A stretch of DNA of 19,403 nt from positions 1 through 19,403 of the forward strand of contig CALJLX010000069.1 in NCBI GenBank assembly GCA_937982495.1, in the 5' to 3' direction. This document shows positions 5,814 to 12,535 of this stretch, piece by piece. Under the pieces are notes generated by a model, which saw nothing but the letters and a program-made list of their open reading frames with translations, searched no databases and was not told the DNA's origin. How positions within the stretch are numbered: position 1 is the first letter of the stretch; the number at the start of each line of letters is the position of its first letter. The stretch is from an uncultured Desulfuromonas sp. (GTDB taxonomy: Bacteria; Desulfobacterota; Desulfuromonadia; Desulfuromonadales; Trichloromonadaceae). The position numbers and the translations under genes were made by a program.

Positions 5814-7199
5814 ATGCTGAAACGAGTTGTCTATCTGGGAGTCTTGCTGCTCGGCTTGTTGGTACAACCGGCGGCGGCGGGCGATTGTGACGCCAAGATG
5901 CCGGTGGCGGTGGTCGAGTTCGACGTCATGGGCGAACTCGGGATTCCCGATGCCGGGGCGATCATCGCCGAATGGATGATCAGCGCCCTCGGCCGTACCC
6001 GTTCTTTCGATCTCAAGGAACGGGTGCTGCTGAAAAAGGTGCTGGAAGAGCAGCAGCTTGCCGCCAGCGGCCTGCTCGACGACCAGGCCGCCGCCGAGAT
6101 CGGCAAGATTTACGGCGTCTCCGGCGTGGTCAGCGGCGGCGTGCTGCGCTGGGGCAAGACCCTGTCCGTTACCGCCCGACTCATCGATACCACCACCGGC
6201 ACGATTCTGCGCACTTCCGACATCAAGGTGGAAAATCCCGATCAGATCCCCGGACGCATGGACGAACTGGCCCGGGCGCTGGTGATCGAGGAGGAATCGG
6301 TGAAGCCCCCGTCGGCGCCCGAGCCCGTCGCCGCCGCGCCGGTGGCGACGGGGGATGTCGTTACCGGCGAGGTGCCGAAGCAGGCTCAAATGGGGCAGGT
6401 CTGGAAGGACGAGACCAGTGGCCATGAATTCGTTTGGATCGAAGGCGGCTGTTTTACCATGGGCCAGTCCGAGCAAGAAAAGGCGCGGGTCATCCGCGAG
6501 GAGGGGGAGGCGCTGTATCGGAAGAACTACGCCGACGAGGCGCCGCCGCACAAGGTCTGCGTGGACGGTTTCTGGATGGGGCGTTTCGAGGTCACCAACG
6601 CCCAGTTCAAGAACTTCAAAACGGATCACGACAGCGGCAGCTATAAAGGTCTGTCCATGAACGGCGCCGCCCTGCCGGTGGTCAACGTCAGCTGGCAGCA
6701 GGCACGGGACTACGCCGACTGGCTGACGCAGCAACAGGGGGGGGAACGCAAGTTTCGATTGCCCACCGAAGCCGAATGGGAATTCGCCTGCCGCGCCGGC
6801 ACCAGTTGGGAGCGCTTCTGGGGGGACGAGTCGGATCAGTCCTGCAAATTCGCCAATGTCTACGACCGGGTGGCGCAAAAGAGCGATCCCTGCCCCTGGC
6901 AGAAACATGACTGCGACGACGAGTTCGTCGCCACCGCCCCGGTCGGCAACTATTTCCCCAACCCCTTCGGGCTTTACGACATGCTCGGCAACGTCTGGGA
7001 ATGGACGGTGGACGGCTACAGTCCCGACGCGTACAAGAGTCATGCCCGCAGCAACCCGCTGCACACCGAAGGCGAAACCAAGGTCCGCCGCGGCGGCAGC
7101 TGGGCCGACTCCCCCGGCAGCGTCCGCTGCGGCAATCGCGGCAAACGCTCCCCCGACCGGGAGAGCAACCAGGTCGGGTTCCGGTTGGTGATGGAATAG
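5814..7199 (+). CDS. Exported CsgG/FlgO-like plus formylglycine-generating-enzyme-fold (SUMF1) protein
   Basis: A 461-residue protein with a signal peptide (residues 1-22, cleavage near QPAAA-GD), so it should be periplasmic or envelope-located. Residues about 28-158 resemble the CsgG/FlgO-like nucleotide-binding-type fold seen in outer-membrane-associated proteins (VAVVEFDVMGELG, GVSGVVSGGVLRWGKTLSVTARLID). A Pro/Ala-rich linker covers about 164-190. Residues about 200-460 are an FGE-sulfatase domain (FVWIEGGCFTMG, RFEVTNAQFKNF, LPTEAEWEFACRAGT, GLYDMLGNVWEWTVDGY, VRRGGSW). In true formylglycine-generating enzymes two cysteines follow the GGS motif. Here the first position is Asp431 and only Cys439 is nearby, so sulfatase-activating chemistry is unlikely and a binding or structural role is more probable. 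No sulfatase gene is in the window. It lies 68 bases after the binding-protein gene, past the repeat hairpin, and may be part of the same transcription unit. Confidence 0.85.
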   Translation: MLKRVVYLGVLLLGLLVQPAAAGDCDAKMPVAVVEFDVMGELGIPDAGAIIAEWMISALGRTRSFDLKERVLLKKVLEEQQLAASGLLDDQAAAEIGKIYGVSGVVSGGVLRWGKTLSVTARLIDTTTGTILRTSDIKVENPDQIPGRMDELARALVIEEESVKPPSAPEPVAAAPVATGDVVTGEVPKQAQMGQVWKDETSGHEFVWIEGGCFTMGQSEQEKARVIREEGEALYRKNYADEAPPHKVCVDGFWMGRFEVTNAQFKNFKTDHDSGSYKGLSMNGAALPVVNVSWQQARDYADWLTQQQGGERKFRLPTEAEWEFACRAGTSWERFWGDESDQSCKFANVYDRVAQKSDPCPWQKHDCDDEFVATAPVGNYFPNPFGLYDMLGNVWEWTVDGYSPDAYKSHARSNPLHTEGETKVRRGGSWADSPGSVRCGNRGKRSPDRESNQVGFRLVME

Positions 7200-7215
7200 G
7201 GGGGCGGACTATTCC
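7193..7215. other. Palindrome joining two convergent stop codons
   Basis: ggaatag (7193-7199) and ctattcc (7209-7215) form a perfect 7-bp stem with a 9-base loop. It contains the TAG stop of the plus-strand FGE-fold gene and the TAG stop of the minus-strand DUF4824 gene, which are only nine bases apart. Without T-runs it is at best a weak bidirectional terminator. Confidence 0.4.
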
Positions 7216-8048
7216 GCTTCCTTGTCGATCCGCCGCACCGCCGTCACCCAGGGCTCGAACCGCCGCCCCCAGCGAACATCGACCGCGTAGCGCGGCTCGG
7301 GCGGCGCGTCCGGCTGATCGTGGCGATAATTGAGGAGGCTTCCCGATGGGGCGAGGCCATGCAAGGGCGCGGTCAGTTTCAGGGGAACGTGCAGCTCGGA
7401 AACGAGCAGGGCATCGATTTCCCCGGTACGGACCTTGACGGCCTCCCCTCCGTCGACGTAGCTGGTGGCCGCCCGCGCCAGGGCCGAAACGATCAGATAC
7501 CGACGGTTGTCCGGGTAGCGGTCCCGCAATGAACCGGGATCTAGGCCGGCGTCGACGGGAAAAAGTCGCGATGCAAAAGAGAGATCTTTTTTCAGGGATC
7601 GAATCTCCCCGTCGATTGACATTCGGGACGGTTCACGTTCTTCCCCGCGCGCCAGGGCTTCATTCAGTTCCGCTATTTTCCGTTCTTTTTCCTCCTTGAA
7701 CCGCCGCCAAGACTCGCCCTCATATTCGAACACGACAAAGATTTTTTTCGCCTGGGGCCAGCGGATCGTCTCGGAACCTTCGGGTTTTTCCGGTTTCTTT
7801 ATTCCGAGTTCAGCCATCTTCTCAGCGTTGAACCAGTCTTGGGTGGAGGCGTGTCGGTCCCATTGCAACCGCAACGCAACCCCGCTGTTCTCCTCGTGCC
7901 CGGAGCCGCCGAGCAGCCAGAGTTCCCGTTCGCTGAGGGTCATCGCCGCCTCGGGTTCACCGGCGCGATTGCGCACCACGCCGGTCAAGGCGAAGGCGTT
8001 GACCGCGAGGACCAGGGCCAGGGCCGGCCAAAGATGCAGGCGTTTCAT
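7209..8048 (-). CDS. DUF4824-type protein with N-terminal membrane anchor
   Basis: A 279-residue protein of unknown function. The N-terminus (LWPALALVLAVNAFALTGVV, residues 6-25) is a signal anchor or uncleaved signal, so the rest is probably periplasmic. The body is soluble and charged (segments include TLSERELWLLGG, and RFKEEKERKIAELNEALARG, which looks helical). It matches what I recall of DUF4824, whose genes often lie next to DUF2157 genes. The frame is open well upstream, but the ATG at 8048 overlaps the stop codon of the DUF2157 gene (ATGA) and provides the membrane segment, so I take it as the start. It is translationally coupled to its neighbour, and the two products probably work together in the membrane. 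No catalytic motif is visible. Confidence 0.75.
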   Translation of the reverse strand: MKRLHLWPALALVLAVNAFALTGVVRNRAGEPEAAMTLSERELWLLGGSGHEENSGVALRLQWDRHASTQDWFNAEKMAELGIKKPEKPEGSETIRWPQAKKIFVVFEYEGESWRRFKEEKERKIAELNEALARGEEREPSRMSIDGEIRSLKKDLSFASRLFPVDAGLDPGSLRDRYPDNRRYLIVSALARAATSYVDGGEAVKVRTGEIDALLVSELHVPLKLTAPLHGLAPSGSLLNYRHDQPDAPPEPRYAVDVRWGRRFEPWVTAVRRIDKEAE

Positions 8049-9100
8049 GGGTGTACCTCCCGGCGTGCGCCGCGCAAGCGTTGCAGTACCAGCAGCAGAC
8101 CGATGGCGACCAGCCCAAGCAGCAGAAAGAACTGGTATTTGGGCAGCCAGTCCCACCACCAGTCGAAGAACTTGGTGTACAGGTAAAGCACGAAAAAGGT
8201 CGCGCCGAGATTGGTCACTCCGGCCCAGCGGCGGCGGATGCCCAGGGCGATCACCCCGGCGGCAAGGACAAATCCGGCCGTCTGGTATCCATATTCGATG
8301 GCTTTGGTGGTCCAGGGGAGATAACTGCCGTGGCCCCAGTTGGCGAGGATGAGGATGGCGATGAAAATGGTCAACAGGCCGAAAATCCGGTAGCTGTTGG
8401 CGAACCGGGGATGACGGCGATGGGGGATCAAGGGAACCAGGGTCAGCAAGGCGCCGGCGACGATGAAGTTTTCCGGCCGCTCGCCGAAGGAGAGCCAGTA
8501 GCAGCCGCTCCAGGTGCCGACGGTGGCGGCGAGAAAGGCCAGCAGGCAAACCATGCCGGCGACCAGCATCAACCGCAGGCCGTAGCCGTAGGCGAGCAGC
8601 AGGGCGAAAGCGCTCCAGGCGAGAAAGGCATTCTGGCTCGGGGTGATGTTGAAGATCCGGCCGATCACGGAGAGGTCGAGGATAAAACAGGTCAGGGCGA
8701 CCAGGGCGAGGATGCCGGTGAAATAGCCGGAGCGTTCCCGGCGGGCGGCGAAGTCGGCGGCGATCGTGGCGAGCAGCGGCGCGGCGATCAGGATGGCCAC
8801 TTGCGCCGAGGTCGCGAGCAGTCCCCAGAAGCGGTAGAAAAAAAAGAAAATCGCTGCCGAGATAGCCAGCGCGCCCAGCAGGGAGACAATGCGCATCCCC
8901 CACGAAAGCTGTTTTTCCGTCCCGGTCACGTCGATATCGAAAAGCCGCGCCAGTTCGCTCTGCAATCCCCGGTGGTAGGTGTCGAGTCGGCGGCGTTCCT
9001 CTTCCGTCAGCGACAGCAGCCCTTCCGATTCAACCTGCGCCAACTCCTCCCGAAACGCCAGCATCCGATCAACGCGCCGTTGCGCTTCGTCTTTATTCAT
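8045..9100 (-). CDS. DUF2157-type polytopic membrane protein
   Basis: A 351-residue inner-membrane protein. The first 65 or so residues are charged and helical (cytosolic), followed by about ten hydrophobic segments, roughly at 67-89, 95-115, 127-147, 157-175, 177-195, 212-226, 238-254, 272-288, 295-309 and 321-340. The N-terminal helical region plus the first segments fit DUF2157; no transport or enzyme motif is visible. A conspicuous WWWDWLPKYQ stretch (314-323) precedes the last segment. The ATG is preceded by an aaggagc Shine-Dalgarno and, on the same strand, a plausible sigma-70 promoter (9126-9153). It heads a two-gene operon with the DUF4824 gene. Its function is unknown. Confidence 0.78.
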   Translation of the reverse strand: MNKDEAQRRVDRMLAFREELAQVESEGLLSLTEEERRRLDTYHRGLQSELARLFDIDVTGTEKQLSWGMRIVSLLGALAISAAIFFFFYRFWGLLATSAQVAILIAAPLLATIAADFAARRERSGYFTGILALVALTCFILDLSVIGRIFNITPSQNAFLAWSAFALLLAYGYGLRLMLVAGMVCLLAFLAATVGTWSGCYWLSFGERPENFIVAGALLTLVPLIPHRRHPRFANSYRIFGLLTIFIAILILANWGHGSYLPWTTKAIEYGYQTAGFVLAAGVIALGIRRRWAGVTNLGATFFVLYLYTKFFDWWWDWLPKYQFFLLLGLVAIGLLLVLQRLRGARREVHP

Positions 9101-9125
9101 GGATGCTCCTTGTTGGGCGGGGTTG

Positions 9126-9153
9126 TATATATGTTTGGCTCACGGATTCTCAA
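9126..9153 (-). promoter_or_regulatory. Sigma-70-like promoter for the DUF2157-DUF4824 operon
   Basis: On the minus strand TTGAGA (9153-9148) and TATATA (9131-9126) are separated by 16 bases, ending about 25 bases before the DUF2157 start codon. The -35 box overlaps the left 8-base direct repeat that brackets the methyltransferase/nuclease module. If that module is an insertion, the junction shaped this promoter. Confidence 0.5.
9145..9152. repeat. Left copy of an 8-base direct repeat flanking the methyltransferase/nuclease module
   Basis: GATTCTCA occurs here, between the nuclease stop codon and the DUF2157 gene, and again in the same orientation at 12528-12535, beyond the other end of the module. 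It could be a target-site duplication or recombination scar. A chance 8-base match between two roughly 100-base windows is not rare, so confidence is low. Confidence 0.3.
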
Positions 9154-9173
9154 TTCCACAGACCTAAATTGAT

Positions 9174-10226
9174 TTACGGTCGTTTGCCGGAGAACTTTTT
9201 GATGGCGCTGTGGTCTATGAGTTGATCGATGGTCGCCGCAGTGAACACTTTGCCATCTAAGCGCAGGATGAGATCGCGCATATCCGAACGGCGCTGCCTG
9301 AAACCGCGCCCATCGATACAGGCAATGACCTCATACCAAGGCTTCCCTTCCGTCACATGCCTGTTCCTCTGGGTTTCCAGTTCCTTGATCCGCGTTACCT
9401 TATCCCTGGCCGTACCGTCGTCGCTCGTTACCTTGGCCTCGATGATTACCGCCGGATTGATTTCATCCGGTATGCAGAAGTCGGGGGCTTGGCCGAATCC
9501 GGGAATTCTTTCGGCCCGGCCGGTTTTACGGTAGGAAACTCCGGCATCGCGCAGATGTCGTTCGATGGCGTTTTCCATGACTTCTCCGACCAGTTCGGAA
9601 ACGGCATCGCGATGAGCGGCGAACGGGCGGCCAAGGTAGCGTTCATAGAGAAGCACGGCATAGGGGGCGTTTTCTCTGGCGGCGTGGGTGAGGGAGTCCG
9701 CGCCATGCGCCGTATCGAATTTGGCGAGGCGATGGATGAAACCTTCCTGTTCGGTGGGTGCGCCTTTTTTGAGGTATTGGATGGCGACCTCGACGAGGGC
9801 ATCGATCCGCTCCAGCGTTTTTTTGGCTAATTTGCGTTCGCATAACTTGCTGTAATAGTCGGCTGTTCGACAATCCTTATCGATGTTTCGCGCCGCACCC
9901 TGGGTGATGTCGCTGCGTAGTTCCATCCGGGCCAGTTCCGCCCATTCCGGAGCGGTCATCCCCAAAATGGAGCGCAGGGCACCCAGGGCCAAGCTGTTTT
10001 CCCGCAACGCGGACTGGACGGTAGCCAGGGAAAGGTTCCCGAAGCACTCGGTCGTTCGCTTCAATACCTCATAAGCCATCTGAAATTCGCGATATTTGAC
10101 GAAGTCGCCGCCGGTTGGCATAAGCAGGAATTCCGAGGACAGATCGGCCATGGTGACGGTTACCATCGCTTCGATCCGTTGTTCCAGTTCTTCTCGCGAC
10201 AACTCAAAGGGGCGATTGCCGGACAT
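9174..10226 (-). CDS. PD-(D/E)XK-type nuclease, putative restriction endonuclease partner of the upstream methyltransferase
   Basis: A 350-residue protein. Its C-terminal half carries a classic PD-(D/E)XK active site: P248-D249 in GQAPDF, then E263-A-K265 at the end of a hydrophobic strand (AVIIEAK). An acidic helix precedes it (ELVGEVMENAIERHL, 211-225). The N-terminal half (about 1-200) is helical without a motif I recognise and may carry DNA recognition. After the catalytic core come WYEVIACIDGRGF (297-309) and a GKVFTAATIDQLI segment near the end. The frame is open to 10475, but I chose the ATG at 10226: an aaggaggg Shine-Dalgarno lies directly upstream, and the methyltransferase stop codon is only 14 bases before it. 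Co-transcription with a DNA methyltransferase strongly suggests restriction or another defence role. The sequence specificity cannot be read, and I cannot name the endonuclease family. Confidence 0.72.
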   Translation of the reverse strand: MSGNRPFELSREELEQRIEAMVTVTMADLSSEFLLMPTGGDFVKYREFQMAYEVLKRTTECFGNLSLATVQSALRENSLALGALRSILGMTAPEWAELARMELRSDITQGAARNIDKDCRTADYYSKLCERKLAKKTLERIDALVEVAIQYLKKGAPTEQEGFIHRLAKFDTAHGADSLTHAARENAPYAVLLYERYLGRPFAAHRDAVSELVGEVMENAIERHLRDAGVSYRKTGRAERIPGFGQAPDFCIPDEINPAVIIEAKVTSDDGTARDKVTRIKELETQRNRHVTEGKPWYEVIACIDGRGFRQRRSDMRDLILRLDGKVFTAATIDQLIDHSAIKKFSGKRP

Positions 10227-10240
10227 GGTCCCTCCTTGCA

Positions 10241-12442
10241 TTAAAAGTGCAAATATTCGGATTTCGTTCCGTAGGTTGCCGATGCTTCGTTGACGGCAAG
10301 ACGAAGCGGCTCGGGGCTCCCGGTAGCGATGACGGCTTCGATCTCGGCCACTTGCGGCAGCGATGCCAAATGTCGGGTTAACCGGCCCAGTTTTTCGCGG
10401 GCGGGAAGGTTTCCGTCCCAGTTCGGTCTCAAGTTCCAGATGGCGATGCGAATCAGATGCCCGTGGCTGAGACAACGGATATCGCCAGGTGTTGGTTTCA
10501 GATTCCCCTCGCGGAGTTTTTCGAGATCCTCGGCAATGAGCCCGGCCAAATCCTCCGTGGTTCTTGCCAAGGTTCGGCGGGAAATGGCACCTGTCGACCG
10601 GCAGACGAAAACCGTGTCGACGACGGACGAGCCGGTACCGCTGATGTGAATGGACGCACCCATTTCTGCCGGGCAGGGGAGGGCGACGGTGCAGGCGAGA
10701 CCGGCGTCGAGGATCGCCATGGCGATGGGCAAGTATGCTTCCAGACGGTTATGGTGATAAGTGAACGCCAGCGGCCGTCCGGGTTTCAGCGCTTTTGTCA
10801 TGTTGCGGAAGACTTGGGAAAGTCCTTCGGCGAAGTGGTCAAGCCCCCGTTCCATGGTGACATTTCCGGTCAGCTCGTCTCGGTTGCGGGTTGTATGAGA
10901 GGCGAGTTCCGGGATGCCTTCCCCGACGAGTCGTCGCACCCAGGCGTAGCAGAAGTCCATCAATTCGGCGTATTGGACGTTGCCGAAATAGGGGGGGTCG
11001 GTAAAAACCCCATCCAGACTCGCCGGGGGCAGTTCAGCGAGGGTGGCGCTGCCGCAATGGAGGCGGACCGCGCGCTGTTTTTCGCCCGGTTTACCGTTAT
11101 TCCGGTCGCCGATCCACTCGCCGGCAATCGGCACCTGAACCTTTCGGCTTCCTTCGATGCGGGTCTCGAAGGGGAAATCGCAATAGGTTTTTGCTTTCAG
11201 GTACTTCTCCAAGATGTTCGACCAGCCGCCGCTCCCCACGCTCACTCCTCCGCCATTGGCGATGCCGAGCAGGTTCGATTCGCATTGGACGAGCCCGACC
11301 GGAAATCCATGCACCGAAAAAATATCGAGGGATTTCAGGGCCATGGTGTCATAACGGCAAAGCATGTTCTGGTAGCGGAGGAGATCCGAGAGGTTGGTGA
11401 CGAGGGCGTTTTTGACCCGGTCATCCTGTTCGGCGGCGATGAGCCGGCCGCTCAATTCCAGGCCGAGCAACTGCCGGTTGTTGAACATCTCCGAATAACG
11501 ACGATAGCCCCAGCGGAGTAGTCGCGTGGTCTCGTCCCCTGGCGGAATGTCATCGTCCGGAACGAAACGGGCCGTGGTTTGCCGCAACCGTGCCGATGCC
11601 CCGGCATAGGCCGCCAGATCACTGTCCTCGGGCTTTTTGAAAAAACGCCCCTGGTGGGTCGGTTTGCAGTGACGGCAATGGTATTCGATGGCGAACATCC
11701 GGTGTCGGGGCGGCCCGGCGGTTGGGGTGGGATAGGTATTAATCGCGCCGCAGCGCGGACAGGCGCATTTATTTCGCCTGGCCGGTCCTCCCAGGGTCAA
11801 CGGGCGGTCGCAGGAATCGCACCGGCCTGGATTTTTACGGTCGCGAACGCTGTTCAGATCGCCGCAGGCCGGGCAAATGAAGATGTTTTCCGGGTGGCGT
11901 TTGTCCTCGGCCAGCAGGTAGCCGGGAAAAAGATCGAACTCGTTCCCGCACTGGTGACAGGTTTGCTCCTTGACCCAGAGAAAATATTTTACGTGGGCTT
12001 CGCCGGAGCCGCATTTCAGACAGCGGGTGCGGTAAAACGAACCGGCTTCGTTTTCGAGCGCCGTCATCAGTCCGGTGGCCGATTGACGGTATCGCGCCAG
12101 ATCGAGATGTTCGATTTCCCGGTTGACGATCCACCAGGCCATCGGGTTGATGTCGTAGCCGAGCACATCGCAGCCGAGGCGGTTGGCTTCGATGAGTGGT
12201 GTGCCGCCGCCCATGAAGGGATCGGCGATGGCGATGCCGCTTAAATTGTTGGCGGAGTAGAATGCTTCACGCAGAGGGGAGGAACTGAATTCGGAAAGAA
12301 TCAGGCCCCGGAACAAGGTGCCGGGGCGGCGGGCGAACCACTTATGCACGGCAATGATCGGGCGATAGTTCTGCTGAATCTGTTTCTCCCTCAAGGCGAG
12401 GGCGGCGATGAAGGGGATGTCGAAGTTTTTTTCTATGCTCAT
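10241..12442 (-). CDS. DNA methyltransferase with DPPY motif and multiple zinc-knuckle CxxC pairs (COG1743-like)
   Basis: A 733-residue S-adenosylmethionine-dependent DNA methyltransferase, predicted to modify exocyclic amino groups (N6-adenine or N4-cytosine). The N-terminal KWFARRPGTLFRGLIL (34-49) resembles COG1743/DUF1156-type enzymes. The cofactor motif is DPFMGGGT (74-81) and the catalytic motif is DPPY (482-485). Between them lie six CxxC pairs (C141/144, C162/165, C190/193, C208/211, C228/231, C256/259), enough for about three zinc ribbons, presumably for DNA recognition. The C-terminal 90 or so residues (from about 640) have no motif I recognise. No Shine-Dalgarno precedes the ATG, but a possible promoter ends eight bases before it, suggesting a leaderless message. 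It is followed by the PD-(D/E)XK nuclease gene after 14 bases. By eye, base composition is lower in GC than the flanking genes, suggesting acquisition by transfer. Confidence 0.85.
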   Translation of the reverse strand: MSIEKNFDIPFIAALALREKQIQQNYRPIIAVHKWFARRPGTLFRGLILSEFSSSPLREAFYSANNLSGIAIADPFMGGGTPLIEANRLGCDVLGYDINPMAWWIVNREIEHLDLARYRQSATGLMTALENEAGSFYRTRCLKCGSGEAHVKYFLWVKEQTCHQCGNEFDLFPGYLLAEDKRHPENIFICPACGDLNSVRDRKNPGRCDSCDRPLTLGGPARRNKCACPRCGAINTYPTPTAGPPRHRMFAIEYHCRHCKPTHQGRFFKKPEDSDLAAYAGASARLRQTTARFVPDDDIPPGDETTRLLRWGYRRYSEMFNNRQLLGLELSGRLIAAEQDDRVKNALVTNLSDLLRYQNMLCRYDTMALKSLDIFSVHGFPVGLVQCESNLLGIANGGGVSVGSGGWSNILEKYLKAKTYCDFPFETRIEGSRKVQVPIAGEWIGDRNNGKPGEKQRAVRLHCGSATLAELPPASLDGVFTDPPYFGNVQYAELMDFCYAWVRRLVGEGIPELASHTTRNRDELTGNVTMERGLDHFAEGLSQVFRNMTKALKPGRPLAFTYHHNRLEAYLPIAMAILDAGLACTVALPCPAEMGASIHISGTGSSVVDTVFVCRSTGAISRRTLARTTEDLAGLIAEDLEKLREGNLKPTPGDIRCLSHGHLIRIAIWNLRPNWDGNLPAREKLGRLTRHLASLPQVAEIEAVIATGSPEPLRLAVNEASATYGTKSEYLHF

Positions 12443-12450
12443 GGCAGCTG

Positions 12451-12479
12451 AGGGTAGGAGATTCGCTACGGGGAGTCAA
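12451..12479 (-). promoter_or_regulatory. Possible promoter giving a leaderless methyltransferase mRNA
   Basis: On the minus strand TTGACT (12479-12474) and TACCCT (12456-12451) are 17 bases apart. The -10 box ends eight bases before the methyltransferase ATG, so initiation would fall within one to three bases of the start codon. The -35 is good and the -10 is weak. The absence of a Shine-Dalgarno fits leaderless translation. Confidence 0.4.
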
Positions 12480-12527
12480 GGAGACAATAGCCCAGCCGAA
12501 AGCTGAGTTGGTGTTGCCCCTTGGGGC

Positions 12528-12535
12528 GATTCTCA
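12528..12535. repeat. Right copy of the 8-base direct repeat flanking the methyltransferase/nuclease module
   Basis: GATTCTCA here matches 9145-9152 in the same orientation. Its last three bases are the rarA stop codon on the minus strand, so an insertion at this point would leave rarA intact. Confidence 0.3.

Noticed and set aside
5814..7199. Annotation as a sulfatase-activating formylglycine-generating enzyme or a lipoprotein
   Set aside because: The catalytic cysteine pair is not present in the expected place. The sequence before Cys25 (AAAGDC) does not fit a lipobox, so an ordinary signal peptide is more likely.
10227..10475. 83-codon upstream extension of the nuclease gene
   Set aside because: It overlaps the end of the methyltransferase gene in another frame. 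The ATG at 10226 has a near-perfect Shine-Dalgarno.
12494..12527. Short hairpins (cagc/gctg and gccc/gggc) just past rarA as a terminator
   Set aside because: Stems are only about four base pairs and no T-run follows on the minus strand; too weak to call.
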